Positions 47,172-59,604 of a DNA stretch of 64,000 bases are shown here, piece after piece. The stretch comes from Pyxicephalus adspersus (lineage: Eukaryota > Chordata > Amphibia > Anura > Pyxicephalidae). The notes below the pieces were generated by a model, which was not told the DNA's origin, did not search any database, and saw nothing but the letters and a program-made list of their open reading frames with translations. The stretch spans positions 156,479,726 through 156,543,725 of the forward strand of contig NC_092859.1 of assembly GCF_032062135.1 (NCBI RefSeq). The letters are read 5' to 3'. A program made the position numbers and the translations under genes. Every line of letters starts with the position of its first letter. Position 1 is the stretch's first letter.

Positions 47172-49995
47172 CAGCCAAAGAAATCTTGCTAACAGGGACT
47201 CTGAGAGTCTGCGTGACCTGAGACAGTTTAAAGCTGAACTATAGTAAGCACCCTGAAAGTATCCTCCAGCCAAAGAAATCTTGCTAACAGGGACTCTGAG
47301 AGTCTGCGTGACCTGAGACAGTTTAAAGCTGAACTATAGTAAGCACCCTGAAAGTATCCTCAAATCATCTATCTCTTCTTTCTTTGTAGTGCTTCTTGGT
47401 TTTTCTTTTAATCCCCTTGATCCTATACTGTGTCATCTATCTTATTCCCCATGAGGTCATTACAGGGGCTGCAGCAGATCTATCCTGAGGAGCCAGGAGG
47501 AGGAGCCCAAAGGTTCTGCCAGTCCCTGTGATTAATGACCAATCATAGCCAGGGGGTGGGCCAATACAGGGAAGATTGGCATTGATCTCTCTCTTTCTGG
47601 TCCCTCTGCTTATCTCGAGTGCCATACATGGTTCTCTCACTCTGTAGGCATGTTGGACATTATAATAATTTATCTCTACCATTTACTGGAGTCAAAACAA
47701 CCCCCTCTTGTGTGTTACCCTGTGTGTTAACCCTTTAACTAAGCACTGAACAAACCCAACACATGGTCCACATCCCCCTTCCCGTATGTTGAGCTAATCC
47801 CACAAACCATCACCAACTATCACAAATCATTTTACTAACCTACTTATCAGCTCTCTACTGCAACTGCCAATAGAACAAGAAATCAGAAACCTTAGTTTTA
47901 TTGTATTATATCAGTGCTTGCACAAGTACACAGTAGCTAAAATTACTATTGCTAGTGATTGCCTAATGTAAAATGTACACAGAGGAATGTGTTCCAAAAG
48001 CAATTGGCAGGGTAAACAGTTATCTGGGAATTTCCCCCAAGCAGTTAAAAAAACTGTGTACCTGGACTTCACAAAAAAACAAAGCTGCATGAAGTCTTAA
48101 TATGGTGTGTATGGTTTCTACTGGTATGGTATCTGGAGAGGTTGTGACAAGTGAACGTGTAGAACAAAAATGACAACTAGTAATAGCATTTGAATGAGAT
48201 ATCTTAATCCTGATAGAATTCACTAAAAGAGTGAGTGGTCCTGACTAATGTGAATAATCTCAATGTGTAATTAGAAATATCTCTGAAGAAAAACTTGGCT
48301 TATATAATCAAACATGCAATTACAACTGATAATATAAGTAAAAGCCACACTGCCTCATGAATGCCCCTATGGAAAGTGTGGTCTCTAATCTATGGCGCTA
48401 TGATAGATCTTATTTTGATAAGTAAAAATAAACATTTATGGCAAATAAAACAGAAAAAAAAAAACAGTTTTATATAGCACTAGGTGAGAATCTATTATTT
48501 TTGCCTTTTTGTCCATTAAATCTGCAACTCAACAGCAGCTACTAGCAAAATGTCCTCATTTACCCACACTGAAGTGGCCACAATTAGTGTGTATTAGATT
48601 GTGGAGTACTTCTATTAACAAACATTATTTTCAGGAAAATGGTTTCAAGAGATCCACAAAGTCCATCATATCGAAGCAGAGATGATTTACAGAACTTTGC
48701 CAGGATATCAAATAAACATTTTATGTTCGGAATTATATGAAAGGATAGGAAAGAGTAGAAAAACACATGCAGCCAAAGAAATCTTGCTAACAGGGACTCT
48801 GAGAGTCTGCGTGACCTGAGACAGTTTAAAGCTGAACTATAGTAAGCACCCTGAAAGTATCCTCGAATCATCTATCTCTTCTTTCTTTGTAGTGCCCCTA
48901 GGTCCTTCTTTTAATCCCCTTGACCCTGTACTGTGACATCTATCTTAGTCCCCAAGAGGTCATTACAGGGGCTGCAGAAAATCTAACCTGAGCCTAGAAA
49001 AGTATCCTCAAATCACCCATCTCTTCTCCCTGTGTAGTGCTTCTTGGTTTTTCTTTTAATCCCCTTGATCCTATACTGTGTCATCTATCTTAGTCCCCAA
49101 GAGGTCATTACATGGGCTGCAGCAGATCTATCCTGAGGAGCCAGGAGGAGGAGCCCAAAGGTTCTGCCAGTCCCTGTGATTAATGACCAATCATAGCCCG
49201 GGGGTGGGCCAATACAGGGAAGACTGGCATTGATCTCTCTCTCTATAATCCCTCATCTTATCTTGAGTGCTATACATGGTCTCACTCTGTAGGCATGCTG
49301 GACATTATAATTATTTCTCTCTACCATTTACCGGAGTCAAAACAACCCCCTCTCCTGTGTTACCCTTTGTGTTAAGCCTTTAACTAAGCACTGGACAAAG
49401 CCAACACATGGTCCACATCCCCCTTCCCGTATGTTGAGCTAATCCCACAAACCCTCACCAACTATCACAAATCATTTTACTAACCTACTTATCAGCTCTC
49501 TACTGCAACTGCCAATAGAACAAGAAACCAGAAATCTTGTTTTTATGTATTATATCAGTGCATGCACAAGTACACAGTAGCTAAAATTACTATTGCTAGT
49601 GATTGCCTAATGTAGGGCAACTACCAGCCAATGGTAACATGGCCAGCTGAGAACATAAGCAACTGTCACCTGTCAAGTTGCAAATGTACACAGAGGAATG
49701 TGTTCCAAAAGCAATTGGCAGGGTAAACAGTTATCTGGGAATTTCCTCCAAACAGTTAAAAAAACTGTGTACCTGGATTTCACAAAAAAAAAAAGCTGCA
49801 TGAAGTCTTAGTATGGTGTGTATGGTTTCTACTGGTATGGTAAAGAGATAAAATAATCTGGAGAGGTTGTGACAAGTGAACGTGTAGAACAAAAATGACA
49901 GCTAGTAATAGCATTTGAATGAGATATCTTAATCCTGATAGAATTCACTAAAAGAGTGAGTGGTCCTGACTAATGTGAATAATCTCAATGTGTAA
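47172..49995 (+). repeat. Local tandem/segmental duplication cluster (unit about 0.9-1.0 kb)
   Basis: A 95-bp block (starting cagccaaagaaatcttgcta) is present at 47172-47266, 47267-47361 and 48770-48864. The first two are directly tandem and look identical. After it, a body runs 47362-48271 and again 49010-49995, with a third partial body at 48865-48998. The second full body has two extra pieces (about 67 bp near 49614-49680 and about 16 bp near 49842). A unique 498-bp spacer (48272-48769) separates the copies. I see no LTR ends, terminal inverted repeats or coding capacity. Confidence 0.85.
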
Positions 49996-49999
49996 TGCA

Positions 50000-51148
50000 T
50001 ACTGTGTTTGATCTATACCAGGATTCATTTTTACTAAAACATCTCTCATACACAAGAGATTGTTAAAGGACACGCTTTGCCTTTTCACAGGAGGTACAGA
50101 GGTTGCCTTAACTTCGTAATGATTTTTTTTTTACGAGGTATTTAAACAAGTACTTAGTTTTCCACAGGAAGTACAAAGATTTTCATAAGGAGATCTTTCA
50201 ATTTTCTGTAATGATCCCAAGGTTTCCATGGAAGGATTACCAATGGGCAAACAGTTGTGGGCACTTTCCCACTCTTACATCCTCCCTTTCTTATCAGTTT
50301 TGTCCTTCCCCTCTTCGTGTCTTCTTACACTTGCCTATAATTCCAGCCTATCACCTGGAGAACTTTTTCCTTGCTGCCTAATGTAATAATGTATGCCACC
50401 CCTTGCCAGCTGCCATTGTAATGAGATAATCAATGTTATTCACTTCACCTTTTAGTGGGTTTATTGCTTTGCCTGAACGATGTACGCACACACATCATAA
50501 TAGCTATGGCAGGAAGAAAATAGATGCCATAACCTCAGAAATATTCTAACTACAGGCTTGGGTTTCTTCCTTTTATCACACAAACACCATGTGAAAATGT
50601 TAAGCAGATAATCCTGTGAATGTGATTTTCTGAGCTGCATTTCCAGTAAAGAGAAAGGCCTCCGAGATGGTGTCACTGCTAATAGCGGCACTCCGGTTTC
50701 CTGCATCTCGCCCGTGGAAAATAATAAACATGATTACATTTCTTTGAAAACTGCTGGTGCCTTTTTGTTTCCATTTTCCTAACTTCACAATAAACCCTGT
50801 AGATTATTTCGGATAAAGAGCTTTGCATATTCACACAGTTTAGAAGCGAGCATAGAAAATCTATATAAGACAGAGATGTGCAAAGCACACAGGAGGGCTG
50901 AATGCAGGATATAAGGATGAGCACCTCCCAGAATATACATTCAGCTATTTACATTTGAATAAACATGCTAAGCATGAGATTGTCTGGAAGAACGTTTTAT
51001 GCACACTGGAAAGCAAATTATCACCCTCCAGGGCTTTAGATTGTACTTACTGGAAAGAGAAAAATTGAAAAGTTGTTTTAATGATGTTTAATTGAAAAAA
51101 TATCTGTGATTGCTTTTGGCATACTCTACAGACCATTTCCACTCTGTA
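50000..51148. other. Non-coding stretch, nothing recognised
   Basis: Overlapping minus frames at 50461-50924 share no motif with known families. The sequence appears single-copy in the window. Confidence 0.35.
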
Positions 51149-51149
51149 T

Positions 51150-51385
51150 GACAGTGTATCACAACCAGGGTTCTGCCAGGGGTTGCTGGGGTTCCTTAAA
51201 AAAATGAGCAATTTGTACCTCTCCTTTTGGCTGTCTGTCTGGGTGACATTGTTACCAATGGCCAGCACGGTTCTGATTGACTACCATTGTAATATACTGT
51301 GAGCTGTGGCTATAGTAATTACAGCACAAATTCCCTAAAGACCTGAAAGTTAGGTTATGGGTTCCCCCATGGTATAAGACAAGAT
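51150..51385 (+). repeat. hAT-like repeat, family H
   Basis: Starts cagtgtatcacaaccagggt, a decayed CAGTGNTTCTCAACC hAT-type end, followed by tctgccaggggttgctgggg and the interior shared with 36960-37178. The right terminus is not clear. Confidence 0.6.
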
Positions 51386-51892
51386 GTTGTTTGACTTTTG
51401 TGGGTTTCTTAGGATAGGGCTACATAGGCAATCTTTAATTGCATTCTCATGAAAGTTAAATCACAAGTCATTAGGGGTTCTTGTCAATGAGAATTGTAAT
51501 ATTGCATTTAGAATGCACATGGAACACAGATTAGCAGATTTCCATTGGCTTTATTTGAGCAATAGACATGCCAGTTCAAAGGCAGCATTTCTCATGCTTT
51601 AGGTTGCACTGTATTTATTTGGACGTCGTATGGAATACTAAAGTGCTTTGAAACTTCAGGCAAAGTAGGATTGAGTTAGGTCTGCTATTCAAACACAAAT
51701 AATTTTGGAAACGCAAATGCAATATTGGTAAGAAAGTTCTAAATTATATTTAAACCCAAAAACATTATATGTAATGGAGCTCACTAGGTTTTTGGAATGG
51801 TGGGTGCATTGGCTATATTAGAATCGAGCATTCGCTCTGCTTGACCTAACTGAAATCTATGAGTAGACAATGGGCAACCACTACCCATTGGG

Positions 51893-52112
51893 CCTGATAT
51901 AATATAGCTCTCCAAGGCTGGAAAAGATAGACTATCATGTGAGAACCTGGGGGATCGAGCAAACCTGAAATCAATTTTTCAACATCATTTGCTATTATTT
52001 GGCGAATATTTTCAATCCTGGACCAGATCCATTGCAGGTTTACTGGATAATCCAGGTTCTCCCATGCTAGTCTATATACTTCAGTCTTGCAGAGCTTTTA
52101 ATAAATCAGGCT
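51893..52112. repeat. Foldback MITE, family F (diverged subfamily)
   Basis: gggcctgatataatatagct at the left and gagcttttaataaatcaggc at the right, with gaaaagatagactatcatgt and its mirror. ATT on both sides may be a 3-bp target duplication. Confidence 0.78.
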
Positions 52113-52245
52113 TATTGTGTTCAATGACCCACTACTTCTACTACTGTTGGTAAATAATGAGCTGTAAGCCGGCATGGTTATCAGGTGATAGGAATGCCCC
52201 TTAGACCAACAAGAATCCTTGCCACAATATGACCTGTCTCATTAC

Positions 52246-53100
52246 CAAGTGGTGTCAAAATTGGTCCTACCTACGTTATTTTAGATTGTGAGAACAAATT
52301 TTAAAAATATCACTTTTGTTAGTTTGAATTAGAGCCATTTATTACTGTCCCGGGTAGGTTACCATCATTTCATTCCTATTGAAAAGTGAATTGCCTTGAT
52401 GGTTCTTTCCTAAATATATTTAAATATTTTGAGTAATGGATCTGGGGCAAGCGTGAAGTCCGAATGAAGTGAGAAGTATTCATACTCGCTTGAGGTCTTT
52501 GAATGTTCCAAACCCTTTGGATCCACTGGACAGCCAATTATCTGCACGTTCTGACAAAGGCAGCCTACATCATTTTTATCTCATTATAGCTTTTCCTGAA
52601 GACCCCGTAAGACTGTGATACGTTGGACAGAATCCAGCGACAATACAATTCTTGTTTTGAAAAGCTATTACCTAGGATGTCAGCACCATTTTTTACCATA
52701 AAACTGGCAAGTGTAAACCTTACCGTTAGCACTTAATAAGAGTACCTCTCAGCCAGAAACAAAGAGGCCGCTGATATGCTAAAGAAATATCACACCTATT
52801 AGTTCATCATGAGGTGATGGCAATCTGTCTGACATAAAAGTGAGGCTGGTATTTCTCAGGAGGATAATGATTAGCTGTACCCTCTGTATTCTCTGGTCCT
52901 TCCCAAGCTGATATGACTGATTGTGAGGAAGCCACTTAATTATTATGGTTAAAATTATTATTTTTAATGACAGTCATGCACATATATAGTGTGTTGGTAA
53001 TTAGAACTGCAACCCCAAAGAGCTTAACTTGTTTTTTCCAGCCTTTGGGAGATTAGCTCCAAACGCACTAACTGCACAGAGAGGTATTCCAGACTTTCAG
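52246..53100 (+). repeat. 855-bp duplicated segment, copy 1
   Basis: Identical in length to 55458-56312, and I count six substitutions between them, so about 99.3 percent. Both start caagtggtgtcaaaattggt and end ttccagactttcag, with unrelated flanks. Neither clear inverted termini nor a target duplication is visible. The unit carries hammerhead-like motif copy 6 inside a short stem (TAGCTTTTC/GAAAAGCTA). Confidence 0.88.
52586..52668 (+). ncRNA. Hammerhead-like hairpin motif, copy 6 (diverged)
   Basis: Core 52595-52628: CCTGAAGACCCC, loop, GTGATACGTTGGAC. CTGAAGA is kept and GAAACGCGT is reduced to GATACGT. An outer stem TAGCTTTTC (52588 on) pairs with GAAAAGCTA further downstream. Confidence 0.35.
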
Positions 53101-53122
53101 TGGTACATATGTATCTCAGGAA

Positions 53123-53280
53123 GCTGTGAGTAGGGATGAGCGAACACCTGGAAGTTCGGGTTCACCGGGTTCGGCCGAACTACGGCTCAAAGCTCAGGTT
53201 CGAGTCCAGGTAACCAAAATCATAAAGTTCGGTACGGACCCAAACTTTATAGTTCGGGTTCGCTCAACACTAGCTGTGAA
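53123..53280. mobile_element. Short hAT-like MITE
   Basis: The element 53131-53272 begins TAGGGATGAGCGAAC and ends, inverted, TAGTGTTGAGCGAAC. Direct repeats GCTGTGAG (53123-53130) and GCTGTGAA (53273-53280) flank it, 8 bp with one mismatch. The interior is rich in TTCGG words. Its ends resemble those of the long element at 17288-19894. Confidence 0.72.
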
Positions 53281-53284
53281 TATT

Positions 53285-55455
53285 AAAAATGGAAATAGAG
53301 GAGTCCTCCCCAGATTTTAAAAAAGTTTAACATTGACACCTTACCACCCCTCCTCCAAGCAACCACCCACCTTTCCTACAACCAAAAGTAGATCAGCACA
53401 GGAACTTGTGGTATGATAGTCAACAGTTATCTGATAGTTAACAGTTTATCACCTGAAAGATTCAGCTATGATGTCTGGTGATACACTTGTAATGCAACTT
53501 TCAGATTTGCGTTGGAAATGCAGAAGATCGTCAGTAACGTCCCAAGCCAACAGACAGTAGAAGCCATGATTTTTTTTTTTCTATTTATTATTTGGGTAGG
53601 GTTTTGGGGGTATATTATATCTTGGATGGTGCAGTCTACAGTGTAGGGAAGGATAGGTAGTCAGAGTTTATTTATATATCAAATGGGTAATTACTGTTTT
53701 GATCATTTTACTTTGGCAAATAATATACAAATTAAGCTATGAGTCATGATAAGGTATTAGGTTCTAGGAATCTGAATCAAAAATGTATTTGTTGCACTGT
53801 CAAGGCAATAACTGGTTACAAATTTACCAAAAATGATTAACAAATGTACTTGGGATGAAATACGATGTCAAGATGACCATAAACAACAGGAAACACCATA
53901 TGAAGTCTTAGTCAAGAACTTCAGCTGAAATATAAGAGCACATCTCAGCAAAATGGAGGAACAGAACAAAACAGATTTAACCTTTTTCCATTTCCCTCAC
54001 AGTATGCAGCCACCATATATTTATTTAGCTCGGGTTTTCCATGTGTATTTGTCTTGTTTTTATTTCTAACTTGGCACCTGCAGTTTATGTATGCAGATTT
54101 AACTCTTCTGCTGTACGGAGAGTGTTTAAAGCATTTTTCATTAACCGATTTATGTTTTACTTTTTTTTTTTATCTGTGATGCTGGGTAAGTGGTTCTCAT
54201 CACACACCTGAATTAGAAAATTGCATTAACTTTGGATTCTCAAACTGTAGATAAACACTGATTAGACTGAAGAATAAAACCACCTGCTTATATTGTGGGG
54301 GTCTTCCTTGCGCCAACAAAACAGCTCTGACCGGTAAAGGCATGGACTCCACAAGATCTCTGGAGGTGACCTGTGATATCTAGGATCAAGATGTTAGCAG
54401 CAGCTCTTTCAACTCATACTGCTTCTTCAATCCTGGCTTATTCCCATACTTCACCCTGCAGCTATTTCTTTCCCAGGATGCACACGACGGAAACCATCAG
54501 ACCAGTAGTGATAGTCAAATTTGTCTCTGGTTTGCCAACAATTCTCCTAAGCTGACCCCAATATTCAGGTTGATTTGGTAGCCAAATTTAAACCCCACTG
54601 AAGTCAATGACAAAGGCAAATTCAACCAGCACTATATTGCGTAAACTCAGCTAAGCCAGCCAGTGGACTATGCCACCAGCCAGATTGGCTGAGCAGAGCT
54701 CCACAAGTATACATAGATGTCAACATCAATGAGTGGTATAGCGTAAGACTCTGTGCCATACCCTGAATTACAAATGTTTGGGTTGAATCTGACACGGACC
54801 CAACACCAAAAAACAAGTCTACAGACCAGGTCACTTTTTGGTCCAGATCTGGCTCTTTAAATGACCATTGTAGGCAGTTAACAGGAGTCTGCATGAGCAA
54901 TCTGACTGGTCTGAACCACACAACCTCATCAAGTTACAATGCACTGCATGCCTTTCTTTCAAGGCTAGTATTAGAACTAGTTGTGTATTAGAACTAGTAG
55001 TTTTCATATGGGACTGGACCAAAAAGTCTATCCGCCTACTCCTACATGCATCACTGAGCTTTAGGTGCCCATGACCCTGCTGGTTGCCTTTCCTTGAATA
55101 AACCACGGCACCCCACATGACCTGCAAGATGCTGCAACTTATTATAATTTAACCTCTGCAAAATCACTCCTCACACTTGGTAAATCATTCTAATTTAGTT
55201 GGAGTTGTAGTCTAGTGGTACCACATGCCAATATACTCTTAAAACCATGTTTACTTTTATCAAGCCAGAAAAGTAATTTTTTGGGGGGACTTTTAAGGTT
55301 TCTTAATACAATGCAATAATTTTAAAATATACAAAAAAAAATTCTTAAAGATAGATATAAAACCATATACATATATTTGAGATGGAATCTTGGAAGGAAA
55401 TTCTAAATTCTCGTGTTTTGTAGTATAAGCTTTCTCAGAAGAACATTCTAGGAGC
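53285..55455. other. Non-coding stretch, nothing recognised
   Basis: Sequence between the two 855-bp copies (and a short MITE). Frames of 98-99 codons on the minus strand near 54622-55127 overlap and have no motif. Confidence 0.35.
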
Positions 55456-55457
55456 AT

Positions 55458-56312
55458 CAAGTGGTGTCAAAATTGGTCCTACCTACGTTATTTTAGATTG
55501 TGAGAACAAATTTTAAAAATATCACTTTTGTTAGTTTGAATTAGAGCCATTTATTACTGTCCCGGGTAGGTTACCATCATTTCATTCCTATTGAAAAGTG
55601 AATTGCCTTGATGATTCTCTCCTAAATATATTTAAATATTTTGAGTAATGGATCTGGGACAAGCGTGAAGTCCGAATGAAGTGAGAAGTATTCATACTCG
55701 CTTGAGGTCTTTGAATGTTCCAAACCCTTTGGATCCACTGGACAGCCAATTATCTGCACGTTCTGACAAAGGCAGCCTACATCATTTTTATCTCATTATA
55801 GCTTTTCCTGAAGACCCCGTAAGACTGTGATACGTTGGACAGAATCCAGCGACAATACAATTCTTGTTTTGAAAAGCTATTACCTAGGATGTCAGCACCA
55901 TTTTTTACCATAAAACTGGCAAGTGTAAACCTTACCGTTAGCACTTAATAAGAGTACCTATCAGCCAGAAACAAAGAGGCCGCTGATATGCTAAAGAAAT
56001 ATCACACCTATTAGTTCATCATGAGGTGATGGCAATCTGTCTGACATAAAAGTGAGGCTGGTATTTCTCAGGATGATAATGATTAGCTGTACCCTCTGTA
56101 TTCTCTGGTCCTTCCCAAGCTGATATGACTGATTGTGAGGAAGCCTCTTAATTATTATGGTTAAAATTATTATTTTTAATGACAGTCATGCACATATATA
56201 GTGTGTTGGTAATTAGAACTGCAACCCCAAAGAGCTTAACTTGTTTTTTCCAGCCTTTGGGAGATTAGCTCCAAACGCACTAACTGCACAGAGAGGTATT
56301 CCAGACTTTCAG
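55458..56312 (+). repeat. 855-bp duplicated segment, copy 2
   Basis: Direct-orientation partner of 52246-53100, 3.2 kb away. Motif copy 7 lies at 55807-55840 and is identical to copy 6. The equal length without indels and near-identity point to a recent event or gene conversion. Confidence 0.88.
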
Positions 56313-56314
56313 CG

Positions 56315-56676
56315 ATCATGATCTAACTATTCCCTACTTTATATAAACCTTCACACATACTTTAATTTTCGCCTATAGTATTGCCATCATAAAGGTTTTT
56401 TTTTTCCCTTTAATGATCAAAAAAACACTGGAAGCCTATTTGGCCCCATTGGTAATTTTTAGTATAATTGATATGAGACCTCTGCAGAAGGATCATTGCT
56501 TTGAGACATGGGTCAGCATAAAAAAGACTATTTTATTTAAGACATTATTATGGCAAATTACAAGCTTTCCTACTTTCTAGATGTGACTGCCTTCTTTAAC
56601 AATTAAAGAAAATTAAAAATTAAATAAACTCTAAATGTATGGAAACATGCTTGTGGCACAGAAGGTATTGACCGCC

Positions 56677-56707
<31 letters not shown>

Positions 56708-57430
56708 ACACCCTGACTGACATTTTAGAAAAGATGACCAGATCGAAGCCAATAACAAGTATTATGTGTGTTGGAACTGGAAAAGAAAATTGATATCTTT
56801 ATGACTTGGATATAAGGATAACCTATTCCTCCTGAAAAGCTGGCTAAAAAAATCATTCTCTGAGCTTGTAGCTCATTCAGCCATCAAAGGCGGAACAGAT
56901 ATGCTGATTGATCTTCCATGCATGGTTGCCTGAGGATCCTTAGCACATTGGTCAGTTTGGATCCCTGATGTAATTTACTGCCTCAAACCTGTAGTATGGC
57001 TGTGGTCCTCCCGGGTGGGAAGAAATCTATGATCACAATCTCACACTGTGTAGTACTCATTTCTTTCCTTAGGACAATGATAAACTTTATGGCCTCCTGC
57101 ATCGAGACTTCATCATTGGTGGACCAAAAATGTGAATTGCTCTGGAATTAATTATTATTAATTATTATTATTATTATTATTATGGCTTGTATGCTTTGAG
57201 AGGGGGAGCAGAGAAGAGAGAAAGAGATGAGAAAAGAAGAGAAAGGAAGAGAAGAAAATAGGATGAGAAGAGAATGTTCTTATGATGGTGCAGAGATAGA
57301 CCCCCTTCTTCTCCTACCCCTTCCTCATGTCCCTTTTACCTTATTGCTTTTCTTGTAAATAATATTTCTCTATATATATTGCTTTAAAAGTTTTCAAAGG
57401 TTATTGTAAAGCTCAAGGGGCCTGGAAAAT
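56315..57430. other. Non-coding stretch with simple repeats
   Basis: Holds a 19-C run followed by (CA)n at 56675-56711, an (ATT)n run at 57148-57182 and a purine-only tract at 57198-57275. No gene recognised. Confidence 0.6.
56675..56711. repeat. Poly-C run followed by (CA)n
   Basis: 19 consecutive C (56675-56693), then about nine CA units. A strongly strand-asymmetric simple repeat. Confidence 0.92.
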
Positions 57431-57439
57431 AAATTTCCA

Positions 57440-57740
57440 CCCATGAAAAGGATTCTTCATGGTGAGGTCTGTGAAAATGTAAAAAAGGCTTCATCAGGAA
57501 ATAGTTTTAAAATGTTCAACAAGCAATGACACCACAGTCACTGAGACTGTTAATCCAGGGAACATTGTATTTCCTTAGGTAACCTAAAAGTTTTTTTCCC
57601 CTGTTGGAGTAAATTAAACTTTTTAATTTTTTTGCCTTCCTCTGTATCAATTGTGTAAAAAAGGTTTTCCATCTGGAATATGAAGGTTTTCTAGTGTTGA
57701 TTTATTTCCTAAATTGTAATACGTGATGGACTATATCCTA
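57440..57740 (+). repeat. Repeat family G, decayed copy
   Basis: ggtctgtgaaaatgtaaaaa, gagactgttaatccagggaa, tttttttcccctgttggagt and ttgccttcctctgtatcaa follow the order seen at 27555-28235. This shows the family's uninterrupted form. Confidence 0.65.
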
Positions 57741-58361
57741 ATATGAAAATAAACTGATCACTTAAAAGATCCAGTTGTCCTTTAATAAAACCAAGCACAA
57801 CAAACAGAGCATATTCTACAATGTCCACCTGTCCCAAATGTTCTAAAACCTATTCAGATATTGCTAATATACAAAAAAACAAAAAACTGAATGTGATTAG
57901 CTGACAGCAAACGCAACAAAGCTCTAATAATAAGCTGCAGTACAACAGAGACATTTATAATTGTGTTGCTTCATTCTTTTCTTGTATTACAATAGTTATA
58001 TTTTTCATAAAAAAGGAAGGGGAGCTACAAAATAGTGCAAAGTATATAATAGCAAAAAAATCTTTCTCAAACAGCCAATGAAGTATGGAATACATACTGT
58101 GCATGTATATAGGGGGGATGGAGGAAGAGGCGAGAGGAGAAACCAGTTCAACTATATTAACGATGGAATAAGTATCTAATCCAGAGTTCCCAGATAACAT
58201 CAAATTTGAGAAGATTGTGTTTGAGGGTTCATGTAGGTTTATTATTAGTCATAGTCCAATTAAGTTCGGGCGTAAGAGTGGATAAGGATAATGTAGGAGT
58301 TTGCCAAGATTGAGAGACTGAGCAAAAAATCAGCTAGAAGGATAAATTGTATTAAACATAG

Positions 58362-58552
58362 GGCCTGATACACTTTCATCAGTGAAGCTGGGTGATCCAG
58401 CAAACCTGGTAAAAATCTGGTTCAGGTTTAAAAATGCTAGCAAATAGCAAGTGACTTTGAATTGACTTCCAGGTTTGCTGGATCACCTAGCTTCACTAAT
58501 GAAACTGTACCCTCTCCAGCCTTGGAGGGCTTTAATGAATCAGGCCCATTGA
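58362..58552. repeat. Foldback MITE, family F
   Basis: Begins gggcctgatacactttcatc, so the outer 25 bp of the left arm are deleted. The right arm is complete to ggctttaatgaatcaggccc. Confidence 0.8.
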
Positions 58553-58999
58553 GTACTTTTTGGTATAGAAATATTGGGGTTGCTAAATAATGCACTTTTA
58601 GGACTTTTAGGATACATGTGGTTTAGTAATATTGATGATTAAATCAGAATCTTCATTCCAGGAACTGTCAACCCCTGGGAAGAGTCACCAGATATGTGCC
58701 ATAAAACCTATTTGTGAACATCCAAGGAGAACATTTAGCATCTTATAAGGGATTTGTAGTATGCTTCAATTAGAGAAGTGTTTTTAGATACAAAAACTCT
58801 TTCCTTAATGACATCTTGCCTGTATGTTGGTAATTTTATTAGTGGAATAATAGGGATATGGGATACAGAAATCAACATTTCGGGATAGTGCAAAAATATG
58901 AACAACAGCAAATAGAAAGATACAATGCGTATTATAAAGAACAGGGGTAACATTGATAAAATATATTAGTGATATCTAACAGCATCCAACAAATTTAAA

Positions 59000-59600
59000 A
59001 TGCAAAAGGTGCAACTGTTTGTGGTGCTATCAGGGGCTATAGACATCTTAGAGTGAAAATAAGTTGGATATGTGATGTGGCTTATTCCAGACATAGTTGG
59101 GGGGGCAGGAGGAATCTATGAAGAGATAAGGGGGCTGTAGAAGTGAGAGAGAAGCTATAGGAAAAAAGGGCAATATAGGAGGAAGGTAGAAGGAGTGTAA
59201 GGTAGTAGGTAGGGATTTGTGACCAAGGGGTGCAGAGTGCCCGCAGCCGAAAAGTGTCCAGGAATTCGGCATCACAACCAGATAGCGATAGACATGTAGA
59301 GGTCAGGGTGCCGAAGAGCAATCCAAGGTTCCCACACCGCCATAAATTTGTCATGGGTGTCTGTCAATACACTGGGTATTTCCTCAATATTCATTTAGAC
59401 ATCCACTCTAGATTTGACCTCCCCAAAAGCGACACAGTCGGACCTCCAAGCCATTGCGATTGCTTGGTGAGCTGCCATAAATACGAAAGCTGCCAGTTTC
59501 CTGGAGGGCCGAAGGGATGTCAATCAGGGAGGTGAAGAAGTGCCTGCCAGGGGTCAGGGCCTATGTAACAAAGCGCCTAGCATGGTATGTAGGAAATTTT
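59000..59600 (-). mobile_element. L1-clade LINE fragment, extreme C-terminus and 3' region
   Basis: Minus strand near 59470-59330 reads MAAHQAIAMAWRSD, then a segment with EVKSRVDV, then SVLTDTHDKFMAVWEPW. This matches the region after the cysteine motif of L1-type ORF2 proteins, where a helix (AARxLIAxxWKS) is followed by DTHxKFxxVWxPW. A pyrimidine-rich sense strand downstream (59230-59100) fits an L1 3' untranslated region. Stops break the frame. The 3' limit is not clear. Confidence 0.55.
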
Positions 59601-59604
59601 TTAC

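Noticed and set aside
47172..49995. LTR retrotransposon with two roughly 1-kb LTRs
   Set aside because: The interior is only 498 bp without a primer-binding site or polypurine tract that I can see, the copies lack TG...CA ends, and extra partial copies fit tandem duplication better.
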